Shown here piece by piece: positions 24,102-35,996 of a DNA stretch of 42,775 nt. This stretch comes from Saccoglossus kowalevskii (lineage: Eukaryota; Hemichordata; Enteropneusta; Harrimaniidae), in contig NW_003129357.1 of NCBI RefSeq assembly GCF_000003605.2, positions 633,413 to 676,187 on the forward strand, written 5' to 3'. Under the pieces are notes generated by a model. It made no database searches. It was given only the letters and a program-made list of their open reading frames with translations, and was not told the origin of the DNA. Position 1 is the stretch's first letter; each line of letters begins with the position of its first letter. Both the position numbers and the translations under genes were made by a program.

Positions 24102-27100
24102 CTACAAAATAAGAGTTTACAGAATAAAATTTATGTTGTAATCGTCTTTCCTGGATCACATATCAAGATCAATGACTATTCGTGTTTGGCAATTCTGTAA
24201 AAGCTTGGTTGAAAAAGTGAAACTGGATTTTAGATTATACATCAAAAGAAACGGAATCCAGATAAGCGTACATGGACCCTTTAAATAGATACTTGAATAA
24301 TATATGCGAGAGGTTACGCGATGATGAATATGAATTTGCTTCATATCTAGGAGTTTGTTTATGCATATAGTTGGCGTATCTTTGTACTGATCCTATCAAT
24401 CTAACCTTTTGCTTTTTTGTAGGTTATAATAACAATCGCAATTGAAGTGAATTATGTATGTTCAGAGAACCATAATAATTTATTAATACATCATTTTATA
24501 ACATAATATCGAGAAATGAAGCATAATAATATACCAGTTTTCATGCACAGTGAATAAGAACACATACGAGTAAGGTTGTAGTGATTTTCAGTGTGCACAA
24601 TGAAAACCAGCACAGTTCAACCATTAGGTTGTGACATCGTTTTTAATTTTAAATAAATGTAGTGAAATAGAAGTGTTTAGACATATCAAACACTGAATAA
24701 AGTCAGGGACAATGTAGGTGATGATTAATGAACGTGGTTCACAACTGTAAGAGGTCATACTAGTCGTTGCCCGGTTTGACGACAAATCACTATTGATACC
24801 ATGTTTTACCGGCTGTACCTTAGTTAATCTGCAAATTATTGTTTTAGTAAATTACCAAAGAAAACAAAATGATGCCCTTACGAAAATATAGAATTCAATC
24901 TGAGGATTATTTTGTATTTAATAAATCTTGTTACTGTACAATTCCATAGAAAAATTATACAATTTTGAATGTTATAGAAATTACAATAGATTCACATTTT
25001 CATCAGAAGTATTGTAATATTCGGCGACAATACTTGTTGCGGGACCGATGATTACATTTTCTATAAACAAAGACACATTATTTTAACTGTATGTATGTGA
25101 ATACACATAAAAATCAAATTAAGACGATTAACAGTACATATATACATGACCTATTTGAGTAGATTCACTTTTCTATTTCTAATATTTCTAATTATTTTCT
25201 TCTGGTTAGAATTGCATATCTGTTGTGAAGGCAAAGATACATTACAAGCCTACCACAAATTCCATGAATATAAGGAAAACAAAGCACTGCAGCAAGACAG
25301 AATTCACTGCCAATGAACAAACCTATGCAAAAAATCTCAATGTCTATATTCACAGCATTTATTATCCGTTAATTAATTACTAATTGGCTTGCGATTGTCA
25401 GCAAAACCACGAGAATGTCAACAAACCACCCCTGCTTATATACTTGATATTGTCCTACTTGCTGCTCATTGTTTGTAGTAGTATCACTATCTTCCAGCCA
25501 ACTAATTGTGCTGCACCCCTCACATCTTCCGACATTCATTCACCAAAGTAGCTTGGCAATATTACATTTGAGTGAACTGAATTATATGTAGCAGCTGGTA
25601 ATATGTTCACAACAAGGGGCGGTCACAGAAATCCAACAACAACGGCAAAACATAAAGATTGCAAACAAACACACATTCAATGAATAACCTGCATGGAATT
25701 CCTACGAAATACGAGTATAAAACTTTCAAACAACGAAGCTAAATATTGTCTTGTTTTGCATAACGAAATAAGCTATCATCATTGGGGAACATCGCCAAAA
25801 CCATGAGGAAAGCCACAACCAACATCCAACTGTAAAATGTATTCTGTACAACTTGCTCTCTATGACTATAATTGTAATCATTATCACCCTAAAATGTTCT
25901 TTACAGTTTTCCCAGTCAACAATTCATTCAACAACGCATAATCACCATTCGAAATTAGGGCGAAACATAATTTGTTTGTGTATAGTTGCAGTAAATGTTT
26001 ATTAACAATGGTAAATTTATCACATGGGATAAAAAAAACACAGAAAATAAACTCATTTCTCTTATTATCTGAAAATTAACATGTTTTCACATGCAGGTAT
26101 TTTCTGCAATGTTTTGTTTGCTAGGGAATTTTGCATGTTGCGCTGAAACGAAACCAGGCGTATTATTATTTTGCTCGAGGTGAATGGTAACTATATTTCG
26201 CAATCACATCACTAATATAGACTGACTGAATTTGTTTCATTTCATTTACCTTGCCTTGAATAATAATCAATGTCCACGTTTCTTTCTTTGATACGTTTCT
26301 TTTTCACTTGATGGCATATCTGTTACTGCTCTTTAAAAGGACTAGGTTTAAATCATATTTAGAAAAATACATTAGTGAACACATATAAAGCACTACATTT
26401 AAGAGAGTAGTTTTTGTTAATTATCGATCAAATCTTATATTTTATTGAAACCATGTTCTTAAACACCACTTAATTCTAAATAATCACCAGAGCTGCATTA
26501 CATATTTATAGCATACGTTTAATGATATGAAATGTAAACCTGTGTCAACTTTAAGACGTGTGGGACGTGTCTTACTGGAAGGTGTAAATGCACCACTTAT
26601 TCTGTTACTGCTTCCTTGTGCTTATTTATCTAGACGAATATTTGAAAAAGGAGTAAATATTGTGCTGATATTTCAAATCATGGGTAGATTCAGTCGGAAT
26701 TCTATATTCTACTGATCATAAACCAAGAAAATAAGTTAATATCTGAAAAGTGTTTTACTGAGCTACTGACAAGATCTTGATGAACACAGTCAATGAAATG
26801 ATAAGTAATCACAAAACATATTGAAAATACAACTGTTGCAAATTAAGAAGGTAATTACACATTTTTAAAACGATAAACCAGCGGACCAGAGTAAATTACA
26901 CGTTGGTGAAGTTGTAACAGAATCATTAAGATTATTATTTAACTTTTGTCTTGTCTAATGGAAGCACTGCGTGCAAATTGCCGGGAAACATTAAAAAACA
27001 TAGAAACATAGTAACGGTGATAACTTAGATGACTTTAGAGGTATTGTATTGAGTTCAGCAATACTTTATACAATGGAATTATTAAAATACTGAAAACAAT

Positions 27101-27830
27101 TATTGAATCAAGATACTTGTTGAAATCCAGGGGGTCCAGAAAATATAAGCATACAATTGACAATATTTTTGTGTTGTAGCAGCTAGACGTGAAATAAACA
27201 ATAACACCTATCTTCACTTCCTGGAATTCAGAAAGACCGATGACAGCATTTGATGGAAAAGGTTATGATATGCACTATGGAAAATTAAAATAAGGTGGAA
27301 AGTATGATGTGCCATAAAACATACATATGACTATATTGCATTGATTGGTGTAAAGACTGATCATTTTTGCAATACATAATAGTAAATATATTTGGGGCTA
27401 TTTATAATTCACATTATAAATATATACATTCCATCACATACTCATCATTGAAATCAGTAACAGTATTGGAATATAACAGAAATGGTTTTAAAATGCTCAA
27501 AACTAACATTTCCCCGAGGAATACCTGCTTTTAATTATATGTTATACCATCTAGGTACAAGAAGAACATGAATCCTCAATTTAGATGTCAATACGACACT
27601 TATATGCCACAACAGTGAATGTGCAATCAACACATACTCATCAAGCTCTTATGAAAGTACAGATGGTTATTGATACAATCAACTAAATATTATGTGTATA
27701 CAAAATTATTAAAGCTCTGATGGAAGCAGATCTTACAGAGCAAAGCCAATAGAAAAATGTACAAACACTACTCTGGAAATTCTTTTCAACATATTGTCAA
27801 GTGTAACAGCAATAATTCATCTAAAACATA
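24102..27830. other. Decayed intergenic or intronic sequence of the SLC49A3-like cluster
   Basis: No convincing exon was found. Around 25040-25130, the motif AACTGTATGTATGTGAAT is shared with 41919-41936, upstream of copy B's first visible exon. That suggests this is the upstream intron or flank of unit 0. A possible fossil of a further upstream exon on the minus strand at 25500-25562 is discussed in the findings. Confidence 0.4.
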
Positions 27831-27836
27831 TTTACA

Positions 27837-27994
27837 TTATACGTGAATGTGAATAGGGTCCTGTACAGATTCTGATGAATCCGTTATAGGATTTTGGGGT
27901 TTCTCATTTTTCAATCATATGTTGTTAGATTTAAAAAATATTAAAATCCATATAGCTTGTAATGAAGGTAGACCGGAATACACCATCATAGCAA
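27837..27994 (-). pseudogene. Copy A last exon (final TM helix and tail), nonsense codon
   Basis: Acceptor CTTGCAG is followed by a frame encoding AMMVYSGLPSLQAIWILIFF, the last membrane helix, then KSNNI and TGA. Copy B has FFKSENRRLN here and human SLC49A3 ends FF-H-T-P-Y-RRL, so the TGA falls at the second of two conserved arginines. Beyond it, the tail frame stays open to a TAA at 27837-27839 (TDSSESVQD). The stop would remove only the cytoplasmic tail. Confidence 0.8.
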
Positions 27995-28518
27995 CTGCAA
28001 GAAGAAATGATATGTAATAGCATGAAAGCACAGAAGAACGATTTGTTTTGAGTAAACTGATGTAAAATTAGTTACTAGGCTACATATATTACGAAACATT
28101 TTCCATGATTTGTACTATTAAACTTTTCTGTCCCTAACAATTTATTAGTATATTAATTTGATTTCTACGAACACTTAATGTAGTGTGTTGTTTTAGACAA
28201 TTATATACAGATACAAGATTTGAAATGTGGTGATGTGGTAGGTTTCAGACAGTGAAGCTACATTCCTGAGATTGTACGAATTGAGAAAAACCGTTTTTAT
28301 AATAAATATATACAATTAACATAGTATAGACAATACTTGTTAAAGACATTCAAAAGCTTGATATATGTGAATGTACTTTGTTATAGCAAAAGCTATATTA
28401 TTAAAACCAACAAAGTGAAAATACATATCTTTTTTCTAATAGAAAATATTGTTTATATGTTATTTTATATCGTGCTAAATACGCTCCATGTATGATAATA
28501 TAGAAGATGTTACTATAC

Positions 28519-28667
28519 CTGTCATATCTTTAGGTTGTGGGATATTTGACTTCCCCATAATACTAACAAATAAAGGAGTGCAATGAGTTAATGTGCATTT
28601 ATCGTATGGTGTCATGGGTCGACTCAAGTCTTCGAGCATAAATGTTGAGGGTATACTCATGGCGTAT
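28519..28667 (-). pseudogene. Copy A penultimate-type exon
   Basis: From acceptor AACATAG to a possible donor ACAG|GTATAG, the frame reads YAMSIPSTFMLEDLSRP, then TPYDKC… and PLFVSIMGKSNI. This fits loosely the SLC49 stretch where a helix ending in a Phe/Met-Glu motif is followed by P-x-x-E-G and a Gly-Gln loop. Copy B has the same peptide start (YTMSIPSTFMFEALSQP at 39411-39461). Conservation between two copies supports an exon. The match to the family itself is weaker, and the upstream edge is uncertain. Confidence 0.5.
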
Positions 28668-29291
28668 CTATGTTAAAAAAATTTGCAACAGAAGTTAAGG
28701 ATTGTAAATATTTTAATCCGAGATCTTCAGAAAAAAATAACTTTAAATTACAATAGAACATTTCACTCACGTAATGATCCAAAATATTCCCAGTGACGTA
28801 ACCTCTGCTACAGAATAAGTATTTTCCACCATCAATTTAACACTAACAGGAAATGAAGCACTACAAAGAATACCATTGGTATTCAAGGAAAACCGGTTTC
28901 AAACATTACAATAGTTTAATTTTGTTTCCTGTTGCATGCATCAGAATATTTTAACAACAAACTGAATTTTGTTTTGTTTTTCATTAGTCAGAAGATTAAT
29001 TTATGCATTAGTTTGTGTGAGCATGTTTGTATGCCAATCCTCTGCTGTGATCATTGCATCTGTATCACCAACAAATTCAATTTAATCGCCTAACGGCAGA
29101 GGACCGCATGTTAAACGATGTTACATATTTTTTTCTCACTGTTCGGAGAGATTTGCCACGTGCACCTTGGCTTGATATTCATTGTGTGGCTCAGTTGTCA
29201 TTGGTTAGTCATTCAACATTTTTAAGTACAAAACGTAGAATATTTTTATACTTTTTTTGCTAATTTCAGTATGCAGTATAAAATTACTCAC

Positions 29292-29394
29292 AGGCGTATA
29301 TCCATGGGTACACATCATTTCTTCATATAACGCCAAAGGCATCTCTAAAACCGTCAGGCACCACACAAACCCAATACTGCTTCATTTTTAAAGT
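29292..29394 (-). pseudogene. Copy A transmembrane exon with 14-bp deletion
   Basis: The exon lies between acceptor ATTCAG and donor CCT|GTGAGT. It begins TLKMKQYWVCVVPDGFRDAFG where copy B has ILKIKQYWIFVVAYGLGGALG. It is 103 bases against 117 in copy B. A 14-base deletion after this point shifts the frame to an early TGA, and the helix-packing Gly-Gly has become Arg-Asp. This is clear loss of function. Confidence 0.85.
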
Positions 29395-30540
29395 CTGAAT
29401 ATAAGTAAAATAATCGAATATTCATATTCTCTTGTTTATACTGACAATATTAAGCATAATATCAGTATGTACACAAAATAAACACGTGCAACATCGGATT
29501 TGTAATCAGTGAAAATATTACATTATTTATATACAATTGCTTATTTGCCAATAAACTGATGTGAGATATTCAAAATAAGCAGTCCTTTTTATATTCGAAT
29601 TCAGAGCTACGTCACATGAAACCTGGAATATCCTGGATTCTGAATGCCGATTACATGCAGTATTTAAGCTCATTATTTGGAATCCTCCTCTACTGGCACT
29701 ATACACGTATATAGTAACAGGATAGCAGTGCAATTATGACACTCCCTGTACACAGACATGAGTTCAAATTGATCATGTATTACATGTGTTTACTATATAT
29801 ATTTCACTCCACCTAGAATGAGTGACTAGTGCAATCTAGTGTTTATTTATTAAATACGAGAAACCTTTTTTTATTGTATTTATTACTAAATGCATTTTCC
29901 TTCTCACACTATGACATTTATTGAAATGTACTTTGGCAAAATGAGAAATGAAAGAGCTGAAGAAAAATGAAAGCTGCTAAGTGTTTTAACATCATTTATC
30001 CCATGTAGAATATGTCGTCTATTCCACTGTTCTATGTATATGTGTAATTGTATTTTGTACTGTGGTTATTGCTATATGTTGGTCCTATTTTGTTGAAATC
30101 CCCTATGCTTCTTTTTTTATAAATTCTTTTTAGTTTCTGTGAATGTAATATTACTCACCAGCTAGCTTGACTAGACATGGAAAACGTAAATGGCCAACAC
30201 CCATCAATACTTGACCTCCATGAGTAGAAATAATAGTACCTTCATCTGAAACCGAATACCTGTACATCTCTTATTCATTTTTTTACCAACGTGTAGCCAC
30301 CATTTCACATTACTTCAGATTGTTTAAATAAAGCTACTAGTAACTTGTATAATCGAGGAAAGGCCAACACGTCTACTACATTTGGGAGGGTATTTGACAA
30401 TAATTTCATTTTTATGACCTCAACATATTTCCAAAGTTATTTCCTACAATGTTGTTTACCTGGAAAGTAAAGCTTGGTTGGCTATAACATTTGTATGATT
30501 GTCGCCATGTCTTTATTGCTGTTTCATTTACAGCGGAGGA

Positions 30541-30670
30541 GTAGTCACCTGCGCATACGTCAGATGGCCATAGAGTGGCATTGTTTACAAACAAGCGTCT
30601 ACCCATGAGCCTTTGCGTTTTTAGAGTGTGTTGCTATCGTCGCTTGAGACTCAATTCCCGCGCGAGTGCA
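30541..30670. mobile_element. MITE-like palindromic element, copy 2 (~130 bp)
   Basis: GTAGTCACCTGCGCATACG, then TCAGATGGCCATAG, match the reverse complement of copy 1. The other end carries GTCGCTTGAGACTCAATTCC and CGCGCG against GTCGCTTGTGACTAAATTCC and CGCGCG in copy 1. The outermost right-hand repeat has decayed (GAGTGCATT instead of GTGCGCAGG). D1 lacks the element at the aligned place, so it inserted in D2 after the duplication or was lost from D1. Confidence 0.7.
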
Positions 30671-30804
30671 TTTGTCTAAATCACGCCAGTGTTGTTCATC
30701 TGGGCCCTTCGGACTTGGAGCTCTATCTTTATCGCTAATATTTTTGCCGTAACGGTTTTTTTGTGTACATACCAGGTTAAATGTAATTTACTGCTGTAAC
30801 CCGA

Positions 30805-32150
30805 CTCCGGGTATTATTATAGAATAGAATAGAATAATTTACTGTACTTTGATTTTTACCTGGGGGAGTTGCATGACACTATTAGTGGTAATAATCGTGC
30901 ATTTGCATAAATTAATATTTATGAGCAACAACAATATCCTCTTTTCAGTAAAATTATGCCAAAATGCTTTCCAATAGCATACATGATAGTTCTAAATTGA
31001 CTGATTCTATCGTTACGAGCCGAAAAAATATACCGGAAAACTGATGTAAAGGTGTTTTTTGAGACAGACTCCAGCAAACTGTTGAAAGTAACTCCAGCAA
31101 GAAATTGCTGTCGGTTGAATAGTATTGCACTAGACATAATTTTAGAGCCTGTATTTTCTGTAAGCCTGTAAGTTTTGTAATCGCTGACATTATCTAATAT
31201 GTTCATAAAAGGGACGTTTGTTGCGTTGACGATAGACGTAGCTACGACTGACTAACTTCGAAACGTTCAATTCAGATCGGATGGCGTCCTCTCGTGCCAA
31301 TCCCCCCCCCCCTGATTTTTACATTCAGCGGTGAAGACAACCGCGTGTATTGCATCATAGCTAATTGTACTTTCTATTTGAGTTTACAGGCTTTCACATT
31401 GACTTTTTGTTAATGATTATTGTTTATTATCGATCTGTATACTAGTATCTGAAAGTTGACCCGATGTTTTAGTCTATTACGATATATATGTATACTGTAA
31501 TGTATGCGGCACTAGTTAGTGTCGTTAAACGTATGATATTTACCGTCCAAAAATGTCTTTGTCATCCGCACTTGTGCACGGCGTTTATTGTGGTGGTGTA
31601 TACACGCATTTTTGTGGCGTTTGAAAAGATTTCGCCGTGCAATATCTAGTTGAGGTTATTCTACACCAGCGTGCATTGCAACAGCGTATCTGAATCATCG
31701 TGGGATAAAGAAAATTCCTGCCAACTGTTGTGATTCGAGAAATCAGAACTGAAAAGAACTTTAGTAGGACTTGACTAACATAGATTAATCTAGAGCTGGC
31801 CACCCAGTTTTGACCTTTATGTATGCTGGAGTTTTCCTTTAATTTATTTCCAGCAATGGAATAAGAACACTCGCATAGATTATCATTGGATATTTCGATT
31901 TGGGAAAATGTGTATCCTTTATCACAGATTTGTCAGTGTTTATGGTACTTTTTACTAGTATAGTGTTAGCTAAGGTACAATAAAGCTCTTGATTTTATTG
32001 TATTACACTGCATCCAAGCAATTCTTTGGAACCTAAGGATAAAACCTGAGACCCGATATTAAGACCGGTTACACTGTATTTAAATTTAAATTGGTGACTT
32101 TTTTGTTCAAATCGTATGTAATCTAAAGTTGTTGTTGTGGAGTCACTGAG
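30805..32150. other. D2-specific insertion, content unrecognised
   Basis: This stretch has no counterpart in D1. It starts near a (TAGAA)n patch (about 30820-30835) and includes a C11 tract (31302-31312). A 95-codon minus-strand open frame (30919-31206) has no motif I recognise. No terminal repeats or target duplication were identified, so I cannot say what inserted. Confidence 0.4.
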
Positions 32151-32314
32151 ACATAGACTATCCAATTCACGAATCACAAATATCACATCACGTGACCCTT
32201 TTGCTTTAATTTTCTAAAAAAATGCATAAAACATTTTAAAATCCAAAAACATTTATCCGACCGATCTGAAATTAACTATGCATCAGTATGCAGTATGCTC
32301 AGCTCAGCTTTATG

Positions 32315-32346
32315 AACCCCGGAAGTATTTGAATAATTCCGGGGTT
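32315..32346. repeat. Perfect 10-bp hairpin
   Basis: AACCCCGGAA and TTCCGGGGTT flank a 12-base AT loop. D1 keeps only a degenerate right arm, so the hairpin is specific to D2. Confidence 0.7.
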
Positions 32347-33276
32347 ATCGGTGGTAAGATATTTGCGTTGTACCATCATTGGGATATGTACTACAAATAT
32401 CGCGAATACTAACTAGATCACATCACAAGATTGTTTGAGCTATTTACTGCTATAATAATAACCAGTCACATGATTCGAGCCACCATATTGGGTTAAAAAC
32501 AAATGCTTAACAATTATTTTATTGGGAACTAACTGCCCTGAAAGTTAGTTTAAATCATCTAGGTTCCTCAAAACAGGAATAATCTATAATTCAAATTAAC
32601 ACCTCTATGCCTGTGCAGTGTTGGTACCAAAGAAGTCTTTTATTTTTGAGAAAGGGTTTTAATTACATAATTCATCAAATTAGTTGCAATAGCAAAACCA
32701 GTCGAGAAATGATTGTGTAAAAGTTGGATATTGGGTATTTATCAACATCAGCAAGATTGTTCTCAAAAATTCTCATAACATAAAATGAGCTCTGTCAGTG
32801 ACAATTTTATCAATCACGTGAATCCATCTATATTGACTATATTGGATAATTTACTCTTGATTGGAGATCATATCGCATTGTAATTCTGCTTATACCAAGA
32901 ATGAAGCAGAACGGTCTAAATAATTGTTATCACTGGCAGACACGTTTTTTTCAGATTTCTACCTTTTCGCCGTTGAAATTATAAGGAATCGTTTATATAT
33001 ATTACAAAAACTCTGTGATGGACACTTAATACATGATAAAATCAACAAAATGCGAATTAATGCAATATCAAATCCGAATAATTAACAAGATGAACACAAT
33101 TTAGACAAAATATCTTACCCAACCTCAAGCAATAGGCTAGTACAAATGCAGCATGTTTAATAAATAACATAATGGTTGCATATGCAGTAACATAAATTAC
33201 ATAAAATTACATAAAACAATAACTAAAACTGCAGCGTCAACATAAGCAACCATAATTGATCCGAAACTTGTTTACA

Positions 33277-33426
33277 TTATGCCCGAACGTGTGTAGATTC
33301 CTGTACAGATTCTGGTAAATCTGTTATTAGACTTTGTGATTTCTCTCTGTTTAGTTCTCAGACTTAAAAATAGTGTAATCCATATAGCTTGTAATGAGGC
33401 TAGACCAGAATACACCATAGTAGCAA
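33277..33426 (-). pseudogene. SLC49A3-like last exon, copy C (frameshifted)
   Basis: Acceptor TTTTGCAG is followed by the frame ATMVYSGLASLQAIWITLF, the final transmembrane helix. It then lacks one C present in copy B (TTTTTCAAG against TTTTTAAG) and, a little further on, six more bases (CGAAGA, which encode part of the Arg-Arg). The frame is shifted and the tail is lost. Nucleotide identity to copy B continues to the old stop at 33277-33279. No other copy C exon was found: homology to copies A and B fades by about 33960. Confidence 0.8.
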
Positions 33427-33429
33427 CTG

Positions 33430-34380
33430 CAAAATCAAAATGAAGAAAACCCAGATTGTAGATTGGACTCAGTGCCGATATTTCTGTTTTTATTTGTATA
33501 TTAAACTAGTTTCTAATACAATCGAAAGCAATGTGTGTTGTGTGTATTTCAAAAGTATGTTTTGTAAGATATGATCAGAATATTAAATTAAGACAATGGT
33601 TTGGCAATATATTCAGGTACTAAAATGATTACCGTGTTATACTATTAAACGCGAAACGAGGAAGTTTCCTGAGCTATCAAAAACTATTTAGTATAGCTAA
33701 ATCAGGCATACAGTTTACTAAAGCGCTACAATTACAAAAAAATATCAAAATAGTTTGCTGTTTGGGGAACAAAAACTAAGAAAACAGCAAACGTTTACTG
33801 ATTATACGTAGCAGAGTGGTGTACCGGATGTGTATCGCTTAAGAAGGTAACGAGAAAATTAGGACTGTTACACTTAATATTAGAAAGTGGTAAAATGAAA
33901 GTTATATTGCTGAGGTTGAAACGATTGAGTACATAATAGGACATGAACTAACAGGGATATCAAAGGCAATTATATTGATGCACTGTTTCTATTTCCTAAA
34001 GCCATTTTATAAATGTTATCATTGGAAAATAGATGCCCCCTCAATTCCAAAGTAAGGTTTTGCAATAATATACACATATATTTGTTTTTCAATTTGACCT
34101 CTGGAAGTGTTAGTCGCAAACAGCATTTGAACATGTCAATCATTTCTCAGGTATTGTAGATTTTACTCAAACATGGGTTAAATATGGATGGATGATGGTT
34201 TTGATGCATTGTAATTTAATTCAAAATGTGGACTGGTGTTCATATTTTTGTTCATACTGTGCTCAGTTATTAACACAGTAACATGCGAATACTCCTGCAA
34301 CATTTAAATATAATATACATCTGTCATTTTTTTTGTATTTGACACGGAAACTAAAAACTGGACGGGGACTATTGATAATG
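33430..34380. other. Copy C intron remnant, no further exon
   Basis: Weak similarity to copies A and B persists to about 33960 (for example TACTAAAATGATTAC at 33618 and 38877). No exon is seen. Confidence 0.45.
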
Positions 34381-34381
34381 G

Positions 34382-34624
34382 CTTGTTTATATCGTAAATT
34401 GTGATTAACATGGACCATAGTCACGTGATACTATTGTCATGTGGTGTCGCTATTGTAGCTGTTTACAAATACGCTGGTAGGATTTAAAACTGTGCAGAAA
34501 ATGTTGTAATTACCTGTTTATACTGCAAATTGTATTTAACATCGACCGTGGTCATGTGATACCATTGTCATGTGATGTTATCATTGTAGCTGTTTAAATA
34601 ATGCAGGTAGCATTTAAAACTGCG
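34382..34624. repeat. Two-unit tandem duplication, 131-bp period
   Basis: Unit 1 (34382-34494) and unit 2 (34513-34624) share TGTTTATA, GTAGCTGTTTA, ATTTAAAACTG and a repeated TCA(C/T)GTGATAC element. Each unit carries CACGTG/CATGTG-type E-boxes. Divergence between units is moderate, so the duplication is not recent. It sits about 1.4 kb upstream of the GLYAT-like gene. Confidence 0.8.
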
Positions 34625-35990
34625 TTATAAATAAGCCTACGTATGCACATACAATTTTGCAACTATATCAACGATCAACTATCATCATTCATATCTTTCT
34701 CAGCTGTAAGTAAATTATGTATTTTTTTCACTATAGTAAAAGCGGCGACTATATCAGTCGTTAGTTCAGGAGGTAGTTTCCTGATTGGCAGAAATGTAGT
34801 TCATGAATGGAAAACACTGGTAAAGAAAACCTGGGAAAATAGGAAACCCAATAATACCATACACATAATCATATACAATATCCTTTCTACATATATATTA
34901 CGTATTATATACTACCGTCTTCTCATTTGCCAAACAATAAATATGTGCATATATTAGGTGACAATTAGAACCAACATTATATTTTGCCAAATCTCGAATA
35001 TGCAAAAACTGCGTTTATTTAGAAACCTAGTAGGCTACATATGCAGAATATTTGTCGCTTTAATCCATTCGATCCAAATTATGCAGTGGTAGGCGCGTGA
35101 TATTTTAAGCATGCGAGCCTTAATTTCATTCTAAATTGGCGATGAGATGAATTTTAATAACCTTTCATACACAATAAGTGAGAATGTTGGTGTATTATTT
35201 GGTCACTGTTGGTCACAATATTTATAGTCAGTAAATGATATTATGCAGACAACTAACACACATTACATCACGGCACCTTAACTGAGCTTGTAAAATACCA
35301 ATACCCACATTTAATCAATCGTATGGGGACATTTACAAGTAAATGAACACCAGAAAATAACCAATAACGTGTATATTACGCCAACAAATATTGACTCCAT
35401 GGTATGCATGTATTAAATCAACATTCGTTTGTGTTATAATAATATAATCTGGCTATGCAAAGAATCGCCATCTTGAATCACCCAAATAAAAAAGACTTCA
35501 AATGTCCATGAAAGCATCAACCAATCATTGTTTCATTTTGTAATCAAAATATAAAAAGCGATAGGTTTCTTACTTTCAATAATTCTTCCATGAACATTTT
35601 CTAAATTCATGACATACATAATTGTTTTCTGTCCCCAAATAAAATAACAGAAAATGTAGTGCAGGACGTGTGTAATAAATCATATTTTAAGTCAATTAGT
35701 TCAAATTTGTTCTTACTTAATTTCAAATGCATTGTAGAATATGGCTTGATCAAATACACAATTTACTAATGAGAATTGCATGTGCACATATGGAATTATT
35801 TATTAATATCTGCTCTAAATATTCAACCAACCAAATTATAATTGTTTCACACTGCCATGAAAACCTTTTTATACAAAATAAATGAAGGCACAAATATAAA
35901 AAAATAGTTTACACAACAATTCAATGGTTGTTTCGATTTGTGAAAGTGGCCTTTTTGGGTTATAATATAATGGAATTGAATTTGATTTTT
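34625..35990. other. Upstream region of the GLYAT-like gene
   Basis: No confirmed exon. A splice-like segment at about 34745-34820 (acceptor TTTTTTCACTATAG, donor CTG|GTAAAG) encodes ATISVVSSGGSFLIGRNVV, and this may be chance. Any promoter and 5' untranslated exon of the downstream gene should lie here. Confidence 0.35.
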
Positions 35991-35992
35991 GC

Positions 35993-35994
35993 AG
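35993..35994 (+). other. Candidate 3' splice site before the GLYAT-like ATG
   Basis: TTGATTTTTGCAG ends here, three bases before ATG 35997. A good pyrimidine-rich acceptor at this place suggests a spliced 5' untranslated or short coding exon upstream. It argues against the upstream in-frame ATG at 35970 being the start, because that ATG would lie in the intron. Confidence 0.5.
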
Positions 35995-35996
35995 AA

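Larger units (their letters stand above)
27837..29394 (-). pseudogene. SLC49A3-like pseudogene, copy A
   Basis: Three exon remnants occur in the order expected for a minus-strand gene: 29292-29394, 28519-28667 and 27837-27994. The exon that copy B carries at 39961-40113 is deleted here: sequence homologous to its flanks is joined at about 28880-28918. Upstream, homology to copy B's intron stops at about 29612, where block D2 begins. A frameshift, an exon deletion and a nonsense codon together make this a pseudogene. Confidence 0.75.
29612..32800. repeat. Segmental duplication block D2
   Basis: D2 is the second copy of D1 and is longer because of insertions: a MITE copy (30541-30670) and about 1.35 kb at roughly 30805-32150 with no counterpart in D1. 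On the left it abuts copy A's intron, giving a fusion junction at about 29612. On the right it continues into the 3' flank of copy C, which is shared with copy B (32690-33600 against 38230-38900). Confidence 0.85.

Noticed and set aside
30919-31206. 95-codon minus-strand frame as a gene
   Set aside because: No recognised motif, no counterpart in D1, and a second overlapping frame of similar length suggests chance.
34643-34957. 104-codon plus-strand frame as a small membrane protein
   Set aside because: The second half is AT-rich filler and there is no family resemblance. The short splice-bounded segment inside it is kept only as a remark.
35970-35972. In-frame ATG as start of the GLYAT-like protein
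   Set aside because: A strong 3' splice site (TTTTTGCAG) lies between it and the ATG at 35997. Starting at 35997 also gives the usual short N-terminus of the family.
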